This document shows, in pieces, positions 35,464-45,223 of a stretch of DNA of 64,000 nt. Source of the DNA: Pandoraea terrigena (lineage in GTDB: Bacteria > Pseudomonadota > Gammaproteobacteria > Burkholderiales > Burkholderiaceae). The notes under the pieces were generated by a model. That model saw only the letters and a list, made by a program, of their open reading frames with translations, had not been told where the DNA came from and ran no database searches. How positions within the stretch are numbered: position 1 is the stretch's first letter; each line of letters starts with the position of its first letter. Position numbers and translations under genes: made by a program. The DNA is taken from assembly GCF_902459705.1 (NCBI RefSeq), contig NZ_CABPRU010000012.1:1-64000 (forward strand), given 5' to 3'.

Positions 35464-38400
35464 ATGGCAAAGTTCTTTATCGACCGGCCGGTGTTCGCCT
35501 GGGTGATCGCCATTGTGATTGCGCTCGCGGGGGCGCTGTCGATCAGCTCGCTGCCGGTGGCGCAATATCCGGACATTGCGCCGCCCTCGGTGTCGATCTC
35601 CGCGACCTACACCGGTGCATCAGCCAAGACCATCGAAGACAGCGTCACGCAGGTCATCGAGCAGAACATGAAGGGCATCGACAACCTGCGCTACATGTCC
35701 TCGACCAGCGACTCGGCGGGCAACGCCCAGATCACGCTGACCTTCAACGCGGGCACCAACCCTGACATCGCGCAGGTGCAGGTGCAGAACAAGCTGCAAT
35801 TGGCCGAGGCATCGCTGCCGACCACGGTGCAGACGACCGGCATCACAGTGACCAAGTCGTCGTCGAGCTTTCTGCTGATTGCGGGCTTCGTGTCGAAGTC
35901 CGGCAAGATGACGCAGGCTGACTTGTCCGACTACGTGGCCGCGCACGTCCAAGACCCGATCTCGCGGGTCGACGGCGTGGGCGATGTGACGCTGTTCGGC
36001 GGTCAGTACGCCATGCGCATCTGGCTCGATCCGGCCAAGCTGCAGAAATACTCGCTCGAACCGTCGGACATCGAGACCGCACTCGAAGCGCAGAACACGC
36101 AGGTCTCGTCGGGCTCGGTCGGCGCCGCACCTGCGGCCCCGGGCCAGCAGATTCAGGCGACGGTCACGGCGCAAAGCCGTTTGCAGACCCCCGACCAGTT
36201 CCGCAAGATTCTGCTCAAGAGCGGCACCGACGGCTCGACCGTGCATCTGGAAGACGTCGCCCGTGTGGAAATCGGTAGCGAGAGCTACAGCACGACCTCG
36301 CGCTACAACGGCATGCCCGCCACGGGCCTTGCGATCAAGCTCGCCACCGGCGCCAATGCGCTGAAGACGGCCACCGCCGTCAAGCAGCGCTTGAAAGACC
36401 TGAACCTGCCGCAAGACATCAGGGTCGTGTATCCGTACGATACAACCCCGTTCGTGAGGATCTCCATCGAGGAAGTCATCAAGACGCTGGTCGAAGCCAT
36501 CGTGCTGGTGTTCCTCGTGATGTACCTGTTCCTGCAGAACCTGCGCGCCACGCTGATTCCGACCATTGCGGTGCCGGTGGTGCTGCTCGGCACGTTCGGC
36601 GTGCTTTCGGTGCTGGGCTTCTCGATCAATACCCTGACGATGTTCGGCATGGTGCTCGCGATCGGCCTGCTGGTCGACGACGCCATCGTGGTGGTCGAGA
36701 ACGTCGAACGGGTGATGGAACAGGACGGTTCGTCGCCACGCGAAGCCACCCGCAAGTCGATGGCGCAGATTACCGGCGCGCTGGTGGGCATTGCCCTCGT
36801 GCTTGCGGCGGTGTTCGTGCCAATGGCGTTCTTTGGCGGCTCGACCGGCGTGATCTATCGCCAGTTCTCCGTCACGATGATCTCGGCGATGGGCTTGTCG
36901 GTGCTGGTGGCGCTGGTGCTGACCCCGGCGCTGTGTGCCACCATCCTGCGCCGGCCGACGCCCGGACACGCCAAGCCGCAAACGGGTTTCTTCGGCGCGT
37001 TCAACCGCATGTTCGAGCGCAACGCCACACGTTACGAGCGCGGTGTGCGTCATGTGCTCTCGCGTACGCGCCGCTATCTGGCCATCTTCGTCGCGCTCAC
37101 TGGCGTGATGGTGATCTCGTTGATGCATCTGAACACCTCGTTCCTGCCGGATGAGGACCAAGGCATCATCATGACCTCGATCCAGTTGCCCTCGGGTGCA
37201 ACGCAAGAGCGCGCCGTGCAGACGCTCTCGGAAGTCGAACAGTACTACCTCAAGAAGGAAGCCAGTGCCGTCGAGTCGGTCTTCGGCGTGGCGGGCTTCA
37301 GCTTCGCGGGCAGCGGCGAGAACGTCGCCATGGCCTTCGTCAAGCTCAAGGACTGGAGCGAGCGCGATTCAGACCACACGGCGCAGGCCATTGCCGGGCG
37401 CGCCAACGGCTTCCTGTCGACGATTCGAGACGCGCGCGCGTTCGCGATGATGCCCCCGGCCGTGCAGGGGCTGGGCACGTCCAACGGCTTCGATCTGGAG
37501 TTGCAGGACAACGGCGGCCTCGGTCACGACAAGTTGATGGCCGCGCGCGACCAGTTGCTGGCCGCTGCGGCCAAGGAACCGTCGCTCTCGGGCGTGCGCG
37601 CCAACGGTCTGGACGACACCCCGGAAGTGCAACTGTCGATCGACTACACCAAGGCCAGCGCACTCGATGTGGCGGTATCGGATATCAACTCGGTGGTTGC
37701 CACCGCATGGGGCGGCACGTACGTCAACGACTTCCTGAACCAGAACCGGGTGAAGAAGGTGTACATGCAGGGCGAGGCGTCGAGCCGCATGCAGCCGTCC
37801 GACCTGAACAAATGGTATGTGCGCAACAGCGCCGGCGAGATGGTGCCGTTCTCGGCCTTCGCCACGGCGTCGTGGACCTATGGCCCGCCCAAGCTCGAAC
37901 GCTACAACGGCCTGTCATCGGTAGAGATTCAGGGCGGCGCGGCACCGGGCTATTCGACCGGCGACGCGATGGCCACGATGCAGAAGCTCGTCGCGCAACT
38001 GCCGGCCGGCATTACCTCGGAGTGGACCGGCCTGTCGTATGAAGAACGCCTGTCGGGCAGTCAGGCGCCGGCGCTGTACGCGGTGTCGGTGCTGGTGGTG
38101 TTCCTGTGTCTGGCCGCGCTCTACGAGAGCTGGTCGATTCCGTTCTCGGTGATGCTGGTGGTGCCGCTGGGCGTGCTCGGCGCGTTGATCGCGGCGATGC
38201 TGCGCGGCCTGTCCAACGACGTGTATTTCCAGGTGGGGCTGCTGACCACCATCGGCCTGTCGGCGAAGAACGCGATTCTGATCGTCGAGTTTGCCAAGGC
38301 GCGGCACGAGGCGGGCGAGTCGCTGCTCGACGCCACGCTCGAAGCCATACGCATGCGGCTGCGCCCGATCCTGATGACCTCACTGGCGTTCATTCTGGGT

Positions 38401-38604
38401 GTGGTGCCCCTCGCCATCAGCCACGGCGCGGGCTCGGCCAGCCAGCACGCGATCGGCACGGGCGTCATCGGCGGCATGCTCGCCGCGACCGCGCTGGGCA
38501 TCTTCTACGCCCCGCTGTTCTATTTCACCGTGGCCGGCTGGCTGGCCCGTCGCCGCGAGCGCGCCGCTGGCCACGCCGCACCGGCGACAAGTACAAAGGA
38601 ATGA
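35464..38604 (+). CDS. RND multidrug efflux permease (AcrB/MexB, HAE1 family)
   Basis: 1046-residue proton-driven drug exporter, full length for the family. N-terminal [19 protein letters not shown]; porter domain segments; TM4 with [18 protein letters not shown], which includes the paired Asp residues of the proton relay; TM10 Lys region ([14 protein letters not shown]); the central [13 protein letters not shown]. It traps amphiphilic drugs in the periplasm and inner leaflet and passes them to the outer-membrane factor encoded next. Its stop overlaps or closely abuts the following gene. No truncation is seen. Confidence 0.94.
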   Translation: MAKFFIDRPVFAWVIAIVIALAGALSISSLPVAQYPDIAPPSVSISATYTGASAKTIEDSVTQVIEQNMKGIDNLRYMSSTSDSAGNAQITLTFNAGTNPDIAQVQVQNKLQLAEASLPTTVQTTGITVTKSSSSFLLIAGFVSKSGKMTQADLSDYVAAHVQDPISRVDGVGDVTLFGGQYAMRIWLDPAKLQKYSLEPSDIETALEAQNTQVSSGSVGAAPAAPGQQIQATVTAQSRLQTPDQFRKILLKSGTDGSTVHLEDVARVEIGSESYSTTSRYNGMPATGLAIKLATGANALKTATAVKQRLKDLNLPQDIRVVYPYDTTPFVRISIEEVIKTLVEAIVLVFLVMYLFLQNLRATLIPTIAVPVVLLGTFGVLSVLGFSINTLTMFGMVLAIGLLVDDAIVVVENVERVMEQDGSSPREATRKSMAQITGALVGIALVLAAVFVPMAFFGGSTGVIYRQFSVTMISAMGLSVLVALVLTPALCATILRRPTPGHAKPQTGFFGAFNRMFERNATRYERGVRHVLSRTRRYLAIFVALTGVMVISLMHLNTSFLPDEDQGIIMTSIQLPSGATQERAVQTLSEVEQYYLKKEASAVESVFGVAGFSFAGSGENVAMAFVKLKDWSERDSDHTAQAIAGRANGFLSTIRDARAFAMMPPAVQGLGTSNGFDLELQDNGGLGHDKLMAARDQLLAAAAKEPSLSGVRANGLDDTPEVQLSIDYTKASALDVAVSDINSVVATAWGGTYVNDFLNQNRVKKVYMQGEASSRMQPSDLNKWYVRNSAGEMVPFSAFATASWTYGPPKLERYNGLSSVEIQGGAAPGYSTGDAMATMQKLVAQLPAGITSEWTGLSYEERLSGSQAPALYAVSVLVVFLCLAALYESWSIPFSVMLVVPLGVLGALIAAMLRGLSNDVYFQVGLLTTIGLSAKNAILIVEFAKARHEAGESLLDATLEAIRMRLRPILMTSLAFILGVVPLAISHGAGSASQHAIGTGVIGGMLAATALGIFYAPLFYFTVAGWLARRRERAAGHAAPATSTKE

Positions 38605-38609
38605 TCACG

Positions 38610-40100
38610 ATGCATTCGAATCGATTGACTGCGCGTCGTGTGGTGCGGACCTCGTTGCTGGGCGCCGCGGCAGCCGCGACGCTGACGCTCGCGGGCTGCA
38701 TGTCGCTCGCCCCGAATTACACGCAGCCGGCCCCGAGCGTGCCTGACACGTTCCCGCACGCCACGTCGGCCGCCGCCGCGGCCGCGAGCGGCGCGACGGC
38801 GCCCCTCGCCGAGCAGAAGTCCATCGCAAAGGCCGACGCGGCGCTGGTGGCGGCCGACACGCCGTGGCAGGACTACTTCGCCGACGCCAACGTGCGCAAG
38901 CTGATCGGCATTGCGCTTGAGAACAATCGCGACTTGCGGGTCTCCATCCTCAATATCGAGAAGGCGCGCGCCACTTACCGGGTGCGCGAAGCGGCCGAGT
39001 TGCCGACGATCGACGCCGGCGGAGCCGGTTCGGTCTACCGCACGCCGGGCGCGGTGACGGGCGGCTCACCGACCATCACCCGCGAATACACGGCAACGCT
39101 GGGCACCACCAGCTACGAGTTGGACCTGTGGGGCCGCGTCAAGAACCTCTCGGACGCGGCGCTGGCCTCGTACCTGAATACCGTAGAGGCCAAGCGTGCC
39201 GCGCAGATCACGCTGGTGGCGAACGTGGCGACCGCGTACCTGACGTGGGCGTCGGATCGCGCGCTCGAAGCGTTGGCCAACAGCACACTGGAGAGTCAGC
39301 AGGCGTCGTACGACATCACCAAGGGCAGTTTCGACCTCGGCAACGCGTCAGCGCTCGACCTGAAAGAGGCCGAGCAGACGGTGGCGTCGGCCCGTGGCGA
39401 TGTGGCCAGGTACGCCGCCCAGGTGGGACAGGACGAGAACGCGCTCGCGTTGCTGCTAGGTGCGCCGGTGCCAGCCGAACTCGCGCCGCCGGCGGTCGTG
39501 TCGTCGGTGACGGCCGCACGCGAGCTGGCCGCGGGGGTGCCGTCGACGGTACTGCTGCGCCGACCGGACGTGCTCGAAGCCGAGCAGACCTTGCGCGGCG
39601 CCAATGCCGACATCGGCGCCGCGCGCGCTGCGATGTTTCCGACCGTCACGTTGACGGCGGCGGGCGGCACGGCAAGCTCCGGGCTGTCCGGGCTGTTCAA
39701 GGCGGGCACGGGCTACTGGTCGTTCGCGCCGAACATCAGCTTGCCGATCTTCGACGGCGGGTCGCTGCGCGCGTCGCTCGACGCGGCCAAGGTCACGCAG
39801 AAGATCGATATCGCACAGTACCAGCACACGGTGCAAAGCGCCTTCAAGGAAGTGGCCGACGCATTGGCCACGCGCGCCACGATGCAGGCCCGGCGCGACG
39901 CGCAAAAGACGCTGGTCGACGCCGCGCAAGCCGCTTACGACCTGTCGCTGGCACGTTACCGGGCGGGCGTCGACGCGTATACGACGGTGCTGACCAATCA
40001 ACGAACGCTGTATACCGCGCAGCAGGACGACATCACGCTGCAACTCGCGTGGCAGAGCAATCTGGTCACACTTTATCAAGTGCTGGGCGGTGGGGCATGA
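38610..40100 (+). CDS. Outer-membrane efflux lipoprotein (OprM/NodT family), RND partner
   Basis: 496 residues. Lipobox TLAGC gives an acylated Cys30, followed by the SLAPNYTQPAPSVPDTF start of the mature protein typical of OprM-type factors; two internally duplicated OEP domains (about 85-275 and 295-490) form the trimeric alpha-beta barrel. ATG 38610 has AAGGA nine bases before it, better than ATG 38601, which would overlap the pump stop. Its stop (40098-40100) overlaps the next start as ATGA, tying the RND genes translationally to macA. Confidence 0.9.
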   Translation: MHSNRLTARRVVRTSLLGAAAAATLTLAGCMSLAPNYTQPAPSVPDTFPHATSAAAAAASGATAPLAEQKSIAKADAALVAADTPWQDYFADANVRKLIGIALENNRDLRVSILNIEKARATYRVREAAELPTIDAGGAGSVYRTPGAVTGGSPTITREYTATLGTTSYELDLWGRVKNLSDAALASYLNTVEAKRAAQITLVANVATAYLTWASDRALEALANSTLESQQASYDITKGSFDLGNASALDLKEAEQTVASARGDVARYAAQVGQDENALALLLGAPVPAELAPPAVVSSVTAARELAAGVPSTVLLRRPDVLEAEQTLRGANADIGAARAAMFPTVTLTAAGGTASSGLSGLFKAGTGYWSFAPNISLPIFDGGSLRASLDAAKVTQKIDIAQYQHTVQSAFKEVADALATRATMQARRDAQKTLVDAAQAAYDLSLARYRAGVDAYTTVLTNQRTLYTAQQDDITLQLAWQSNLVTLYQVLGGGA

Positions 40101-41356
40101 GCTTGCACATGAAGACATGGGTATCGACGCCGCGCCGGCGTTGGCTGGTGGGCGGCGGCGTTGCGCTGGCACTGGTCGCAGCCGGGCTGATCTGGCATGG
40201 CCGGCCCAAGCCCCCCGTGTTTCTGAGTACGTCCGTGATGTTGGGCGACATCGAGGACACCGTGTTGGCGACCGGCATCATCAAGGCGGCCCAGCAGGTG
40301 TATGTCGGCTCGCAGGCGTCGGGCCAGATCAAGACCCTGCCGGTCAAGGTCGGGCAGTTGGTCAAGCGCGGCGACCTGATTGCCGAGATCGATTCGCTCA
40401 CGCAGCAGAATTCGCTCAAGACCGCCCGTGCATCGTTGGCCGATGTGCAGGCGCAGCGGGCATCGAAGGCAGCGCTGCTGGCGCAATATCAACTGGCGTT
40501 CGAGCGGCAGAAGGAAATGCTGGCGCAAGACGCCGGCAGCAAGGCCGATTACGACAGCGCGAAGGCGTCGCTCGACAGCACCCGCGCCGACATCGCCTCG
40601 CTCGATGCGCAAATCGACGAGGCCCGCATTTCGGTGAATACCGCTGAAGTCAATCTGGGCTACACCCGCATCGTGGCCCCGATGGACGGCACGATTGTGG
40701 CCGTGCCGGTGCAAGCCGGGCAGACCGTCAACGCGTCGCAGTCCGCACCGACCATCGTGACGATGGCCGACCTGGGCACGATGACCGTCAAGGCGGAAAT
40801 CTCCGAAGCCGACGTGCTGCGCGTGAAGCCCGGCATGCCGGTGTCGTTTACGGTGCTTGGCGATCCCGATAACGCCTATCACGCCAGGCTCGCGTCGATC
40901 GATCCGGGCCCCGAGTCGTATTCGAGCGACAGTTCATCGCTGTCCAGCAGCTCGACGAGCGCGACCAGCAGTTCGTCCAGTTCGTCGTCGAGCAGCAGCA
41001 CGTCGAGCACGGCGATTTACTACTACGGCCTGTTCGACGTGCCGAACCCCAACGGCAAGCTGCGCATTTCGATGACGGCGCAGGTGGCGATCACGGTGGC
41101 CTCGCACAAGCAGGTGATGACGCTGCCCGCGTCGGCGCTCGGTGCACGCGGCGACGACGGCCGCTACACGGTACTGGTGCTCGGCCCCGACGGACGCCCG
41201 CAGCCGCACCGCGTGAGCGTGGGCATCAACAACACGGTGAGTGCCGAGATTCTTTCCGGCTTGAAAGTCGGCGACAAGGTCGTAATTGGCGACGGCAACA
41301 GCGCCCCGAGCACATCAAGCGGACGTCCGATGGGTCCGCCGTCGATGGGGATGTAA
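40097..41356 (+). CDS. macA: MacA-like periplasmic adaptor with a poly-serine insert
   Basis: 419-residue HlyD/MacA-type adaptor anchored by one N-terminal helix (residues 17-33). VYVGSQASGQIKTLPVKVGQLVKRGDLIAEID is the first lipoyl half, a coiled hairpin covers about 100-185, and YTRIVAPMDGTIVAVPVQAGQ the second half. Residues 275-305 are almost pure Ser/Thr (a poly-Ser run in the beta-barrel), followed by YYYGLFDVPNPNGKL. MacA stimulates the ATPase of MacB and links it to an outer-membrane channel. It overlaps the RND outer-membrane gene by four bases and is followed after three bases by macB. Confidence 0.9.
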   Translation: MSLHMKTWVSTPRRRWLVGGGVALALVAAGLIWHGRPKPPVFLSTSVMLGDIEDTVLATGIIKAAQQVYVGSQASGQIKTLPVKVGQLVKRGDLIAEIDSLTQQNSLKTARASLADVQAQRASKAALLAQYQLAFERQKEMLAQDAGSKADYDSAKASLDSTRADIASLDAQIDEARISVNTAEVNLGYTRIVAPMDGTIVAVPVQAGQTVNASQSAPTIVTMADLGTMTVKAEISEADVLRVKPGMPVSFTVLGDPDNAYHARLASIDPGPESYSSDSSSLSSSSTSATSSSSSSSSSSSTSSTAIYYYGLFDVPNPNGKLRISMTAQVAITVASHKQVMTLPASALGARGDDGRYTVLVLGPDGRPQPHRVSVGINNTVSAEILSGLKVGDKVVIGDGNSAPSTSSGRPMGPPSMGM

Positions 41357-41359
41357 GGC

Positions 41360-43309
41360 ATGGACCAGCCACTGCTTGAACTGCGCGGCGTCTCGCGCAG
41401 CTTCGCTGAAGGCGACGGCACGGTGACCGTGTTGCGCGATGTCGACCTGGCCATTCGTGCCGGGGAGATGGTCGCCATCGTCGGCCCGTCGGGCTCGGGC
41501 AAGTCGACGCTGATGAACCTGCTCGGCTGCCTGGACCAACCCACCGACGGCAGTTACCGCATTGCCGGCGAAGACACTCGCACGCTCGACAACGATGCGC
41601 TTGCGCGCCTGCGTCGCGAACACTTCGGTTTCATCTTTCAGCGCTATCACTTGCTGGGCGACCTGACGGCTGCCGACAACGTAGCCATGCCATCGGTCTA
41701 TGCCGGCACACCGTCGGCCGCCCGCGAGGCGCGCTCGCATGCCTTGCTCACCCGGCTGGGCCTCGCGCATCGGCTCGACTATCGGCCGTCGCAGCTCTCG
41801 GGCGGCCAGCAGCAGCGGGTCTCGATCGCGCGCGCGCTGATGAACGGCGGGCAGGTGATTCTCGCGGACGAGCCAACCGGTGCGCTCGACTCGGCCAGCG
41901 GCGATGAAGTGCTCGACACGCTCCAGTCGCTCAACGACGCCGGGCATACCGTCATCATCGTCACGCACGACATGCATGTGGCATCGCGCGCGCGGCGCAT
42001 CGTCGAGATTGCCGACGGACGCATCAAGGCCGACCGGCGTGTGGGCGACGAGCCAAAGGCGCTCGCACCCGACGCGAGCCCAGCGCTCACCGACAGCAGT
42101 TCCGGCACCGTCTGGCTGCGTGTGATCGAGGCGGCACGCATGGCTGGCATTGCCATGCGCACGCACAAGATGCGCACCTTCCTGACGATGCTCGGCATCG
42201 TCATCGGCATTGCCTCGGTGGTGTCGGTGGTGGCCCTGGGCGAGGGATCGCGCCAGCGCATTCTGAAGGACATCAGCGCCATCGGCACCAATACCATCGA
42301 GATCTACCCCGGTAATGGCTTTGGCGATATGCGTGCATCGGCCATTCAGACGCTGACCACCCGCGACGCCGATGCGTTGTCGGGACAGCCGTTCGTGGCC
42401 AGCGTGTCGCCGGGGGTGAGTACGTCGCTCACGGTGCGATATCGCAATATCTCGGCCACCGCGACGATCAGCGGCGTGAGCGAGCGATTCGCCGACGTGC
42501 GCGGCCTGTCGCTTGCGGCCGGACGATGGTTCTCGAGCGACGCCGTGACGCGACGCGCGCAAGAGATCGTCATCGACGACAACACGCGCAAGACGTTCTT
42601 CGGCAGCGCCGATCAGGCGCTAGGCAAGATTCTGGTGATCGGCAACGTGCCATGCCGCGTGGTCGGCGTCACGATCAAGAAGCAGACGACCTTTGGCAGC
42701 AACGACAGCCTGAACGTCTGGACGCCGTACACCACGGCGATGACCCGCATGCTCGGCCAGAACTACCTGAAATCGATCACGGTGCGAGTGGCCGACAACG
42801 TGTCGACTGGTGCCGCGCAATCGGCCATCGAGAACCTGCTCAAGCGCCGTCACGGGAGAACCGACTTCTATGTCAACAATATGGACACGATTCGGCAGAC
42901 CATCGAATCGACGACTGCCACGATGACACTGCTCATTTCGATGATTGCCGTGATCTCGCTGGTCGTGGGCGGCATTGGCGTGATGAACATCATGTTGGTG
43001 TCGGTCGCCGAGCGCACCCGCGAAATCGGTGTGCGCATGGCGGTCGGTGCGCGGCGCGGCGACATCCTCATGCAGTTTCTGCTCGAAGCGGCCCTCGTGT
43101 GCCTGACCGGCGGCATCGGCGGAGTACTGCTCGCCTGGGTGAGCAGCGTGGCGTTCGCCCAGATGGTGTCGGGCTTTTCGATGGTGTTTTCGACGGCTTC
43201 GATCGTCGGGGCGCTGCTGTGTTCGTCGGCCATCGGCTTGCTGTTCGGTTATCTGCCGGCACGCAATGCCGCGCACATGAAGCCGGTCGACGCGCTGGCA
43301 CGGGAGTAA
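41360..43309 (+). CDS. macB: MacB: ABC efflux ATPase/permease
   Basis: 649-residue fused ABC half-transporter. The N-terminal ATPase has Walker A GPSGSGKST, signature LSGGQQQR, Walker B VILADEPTGALD and H-loop VTHD; a linker leads to TM1 (about 275), the large periplasmic domain (about 295-520) and the C-terminal FtsX-type permease with three helices and the conserved VGGIGVMNIMLVSVAERTREIGVRMA. This is a mechanotransmission-type transporter that drives substrates from periplasm through MacA and an outer-membrane channel. Macrolides, haem precursors and peptides are known MacB substrates; the one here is not known. Confidence 0.93.
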   Translation: MDQPLLELRGVSRSFAEGDGTVTVLRDVDLAIRAGEMVAIVGPSGSGKSTLMNLLGCLDQPTDGSYRIAGEDTRTLDNDALARLRREHFGFIFQRYHLLGDLTAADNVAMPSVYAGTPSAAREARSHALLTRLGLAHRLDYRPSQLSGGQQQRVSIARALMNGGQVILADEPTGALDSASGDEVLDTLQSLNDAGHTVIIVTHDMHVASRARRIVEIADGRIKADRRVGDEPKALAPDASPALTDSSSGTVWLRVIEAARMAGIAMRTHKMRTFLTMLGIVIGIASVVSVVALGEGSRQRILKDISAIGTNTIEIYPGNGFGDMRASAIQTLTTRDADALSGQPFVASVSPGVSTSLTVRYRNISATATISGVSERFADVRGLSLAAGRWFSSDAVTRRAQEIVIDDNTRKTFFGSADQALGKILVIGNVPCRVVGVTIKKQTTFGSNDSLNVWTPYTTAMTRMLGQNYLKSITVRVADNVSTGAAQSAIENLLKRRHGRTDFYVNNMDTIRQTIESTTATMTLLISMIAVISLVVGGIGVMNIMLVSVAERTREIGVRMAVGARRGDILMQFLLEAALVCLTGGIGGVLLAWVSSVAFAQMVSGFSMVFSTASIVGALLCSSAIGLLFGYLPARNAAHMKPVDALARE

Positions 43310-43315
43310 CTATTG

Positions 43316-44893
43316 ATGAACATGATGCGTTCTTCTCGGCAAGCGGTGCTGCCCGTGGCGCTACGCCGTGGCGTGCTGGCCTGCGCCGTCGCCATCCTCT
43401 CGGTGGGGCTGGCCGGTTGCGGCAGTCTCGTCGCCCAGCCATATCAGGCCCCCGACGTGGCCATGCCGGGGCAGTGGCAACAGGGCACGCCAGCCGATCC
43501 CAACGCGTCGCCAACGGCCACGCCGGTCGTGCCCGAGGCCGGTTCGGTGCCCGCCGCCGGCGTGTCGGCGGCGAACGCGCCGCCGACCAGTGTTGCCGAT
43601 GTGCTGGCCGGCGGCGGCGATGGCTGGTGGCGACGGTTCAACGACGACGGCCTGAACCGGATGATCGACAAAGTGCTCGCGCGCAACGGCGATCTGGCGG
43701 CCGCCGCGATTGCGGTGCGCGCGGCCCAGTTGAGTGCCGATCTCACACACAGCAACGAATTGCCGACGCTCACGGGCGAGTACGACGGCGCGAAGGCCAA
43801 GTCCTTGCGCGGCTACGGCACGACGACGTCGCACGCCCTGACTGGCACGGTGAGCTACGAGGCCGATCTGTGGGGCAAGCTTGCACGCCTGACCGACGCG
43901 GCGCGATGGGAAGCGTTGGCCACGCAACAGGATCTGGCGACCACGCGCCTGTCGCTGATCGGCACGGCGACCAACCTGTACTGGAAGCTGGCCTACCTCA
44001 ACGAGCGTATCGACAGCGAGCAAAAGAGCGTTGCGTATCTCGAGAAGGTGCTGGCACTCGTGCGTGTGCAGCGCGATGCGGGTGCCACGTCGACGCTCGA
44101 AGTGCTCGAAGCCGAGCAGAGCATCGAATCGGAGCGCTCGACGCTCACGCAGTTGCTCGCGCAGCGGGTCGCCACGCGCATGTCGCTGGCCGCGCTGCTG
44201 GCCGATCCGGCCGGTGCGCGTGTGCCGGCACCGCCGAACCTGTTCACCCTGCGCACGCCGGTGATCGACGCCGGTGTGCCGTTGGAGGTGCTGGCGCGCC
44301 GGCCCGACCTGCGGGCGGCCGAGTTGCGCCTGCGCGAGCAGTTCGCCAACGTCAACGCCACGCGTGCGAGCTATTACCCGACGCTGTCGCTGACCGGCGC
44401 GCTCGGCTCGTCGAGCACGGCGCTGGTCGACTTGCTCAAGAATCCCGTGGGCACGCTTGGGGCGACCATTGCACTGCCGTTCCTGAACTGGCATCAACGC
44501 GATCTGAACATCAAGTCCAGCCAGGCCACTTACGACAGGGCCGTACAAACCTTCCGGCAGACGTTGTATGCGGCCTTGACCGATGTCGAGACCGCGCTGT
44601 CCGCCCGCACGCAATACCTGCAACAAGGCGAGCAGTTGGCGCGGTCGCTGGCGGCTGCCCGGGCAGTCGAGCGGATCTACGCCGTGCGTTACCGTACCGG
44701 CGCGGTGACGCTGCGCGTGTGGCTCGACGCACAGGAGAGCGTGCGTTCGGCCGAGCGGACGCTCGCCGAGAACCGCTACAATCAGTTGACCGAAACGGTC
44801 ACGCTCTATCAGGCGCTCGGCGGCGATGTGGTGACGGGGGCCTCGCAGGCTTCGCTGGCTTTACCGGTGACCACCGCCGAGGCGGCGATGTAG
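43316..44893 (+). CDS. Outer-membrane efflux lipoprotein (NodT family), MacAB partner
   Basis: 525 residues from ATG 43316. The lipobox GLAGC gives acylated Cys35; a longer-than-usual Pro/Ala/Thr-rich segment (about 50-95) precedes the first OEP domain, and the second OEP domain runs to about 510. GTVSYEADLWGKLARLTDAA is the classic OEP motif. It is the sixth and last gene of the efflux cluster and the second outer-membrane factor, so RND and MacAB each seem to have a private channel. GGGAG sits nine bases before the start; a TTG three bases upstream is not used here. Confidence 0.9.
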   Translation: MNMMRSSRQAVLPVALRRGVLACAVAILSVGLAGCGSLVAQPYQAPDVAMPGQWQQGTPADPNASPTATPVVPEAGSVPAAGVSAANAPPTSVADVLAGGGDGWWRRFNDDGLNRMIDKVLARNGDLAAAAIAVRAAQLSADLTHSNELPTLTGEYDGAKAKSLRGYGTTTSHALTGTVSYEADLWGKLARLTDAARWEALATQQDLATTRLSLIGTATNLYWKLAYLNERIDSEQKSVAYLEKVLALVRVQRDAGATSTLEVLEAEQSIESERSTLTQLLAQRVATRMSLAALLADPAGARVPAPPNLFTLRTPVIDAGVPLEVLARRPDLRAAELRLREQFANVNATRASYYPTLSLTGALGSSSTALVDLLKNPVGTLGATIALPFLNWHQRDLNIKSSQATYDRAVQTFRQTLYAALTDVETALSARTQYLQQGEQLARSLAAARAVERIYAVRYRTGAVTLRVWLDAQESVRSAERTLAENRYNQLTETVTLYQALGGDVVTGASQASLALPVTTAEAAM

Positions 44894-45223
44894 CCGGGCA
44901 ACAGTGCGATGCCGCGTGCGGGGCATGCGGCAACGTAATGTCGGGATGTGCGGCCAGAAGAGAGATTACCGATCGGCAGCATTATCGGCGGGGGCTAGCA
45001 CCACAAGGCGTACAGCCCCAAGAAACGACGCGGCTTCGGGAGCAAACGGCTTTGACGGGTTATCCATCACCCCGAAAAGCCGTTCACGTCACCCGATTCC
45101 AGCGCTGCCAGAACCGTGTATGCCGCAGACCCTCTCATTGAGGCCAGAGAGGGAAATCCTCGCAGGCGCATTGCCTGACGCTGGCAGGGAAGTGATCCCC
45201 CCAACGAACAGGAAAACGTGCGC
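44894..45223. other. Convergent gap between the efflux operon and mltD
   Basis: This 330-bp region lies between two converging genes. It holds a hairpin at 45045-45084 (listed separately); no open frame in it has family features. The remainder shows nothing I recognise. Confidence 0.35.
45045..45084. terminator. Candidate hairpin terminator after the efflux operon
   Basis: AACGGCTTT (45045-45053) pairs with AAAGCCGTT (45076-45084), and inner CGGGT/ACCCC bases extend the stem. It sits between converging transcripts but lacks a following T run, so it may act weakly or serve as an RNA-end stabiliser. Confidence 0.35.

Noticed and set aside
42526-45141. An 871-codon plus-strand frame across macB and the second outer-membrane factor
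   Set aside because: It is out of frame with two well-supported genes, Arg/His/Ala-rich, and lacks a domain or ribosome site.
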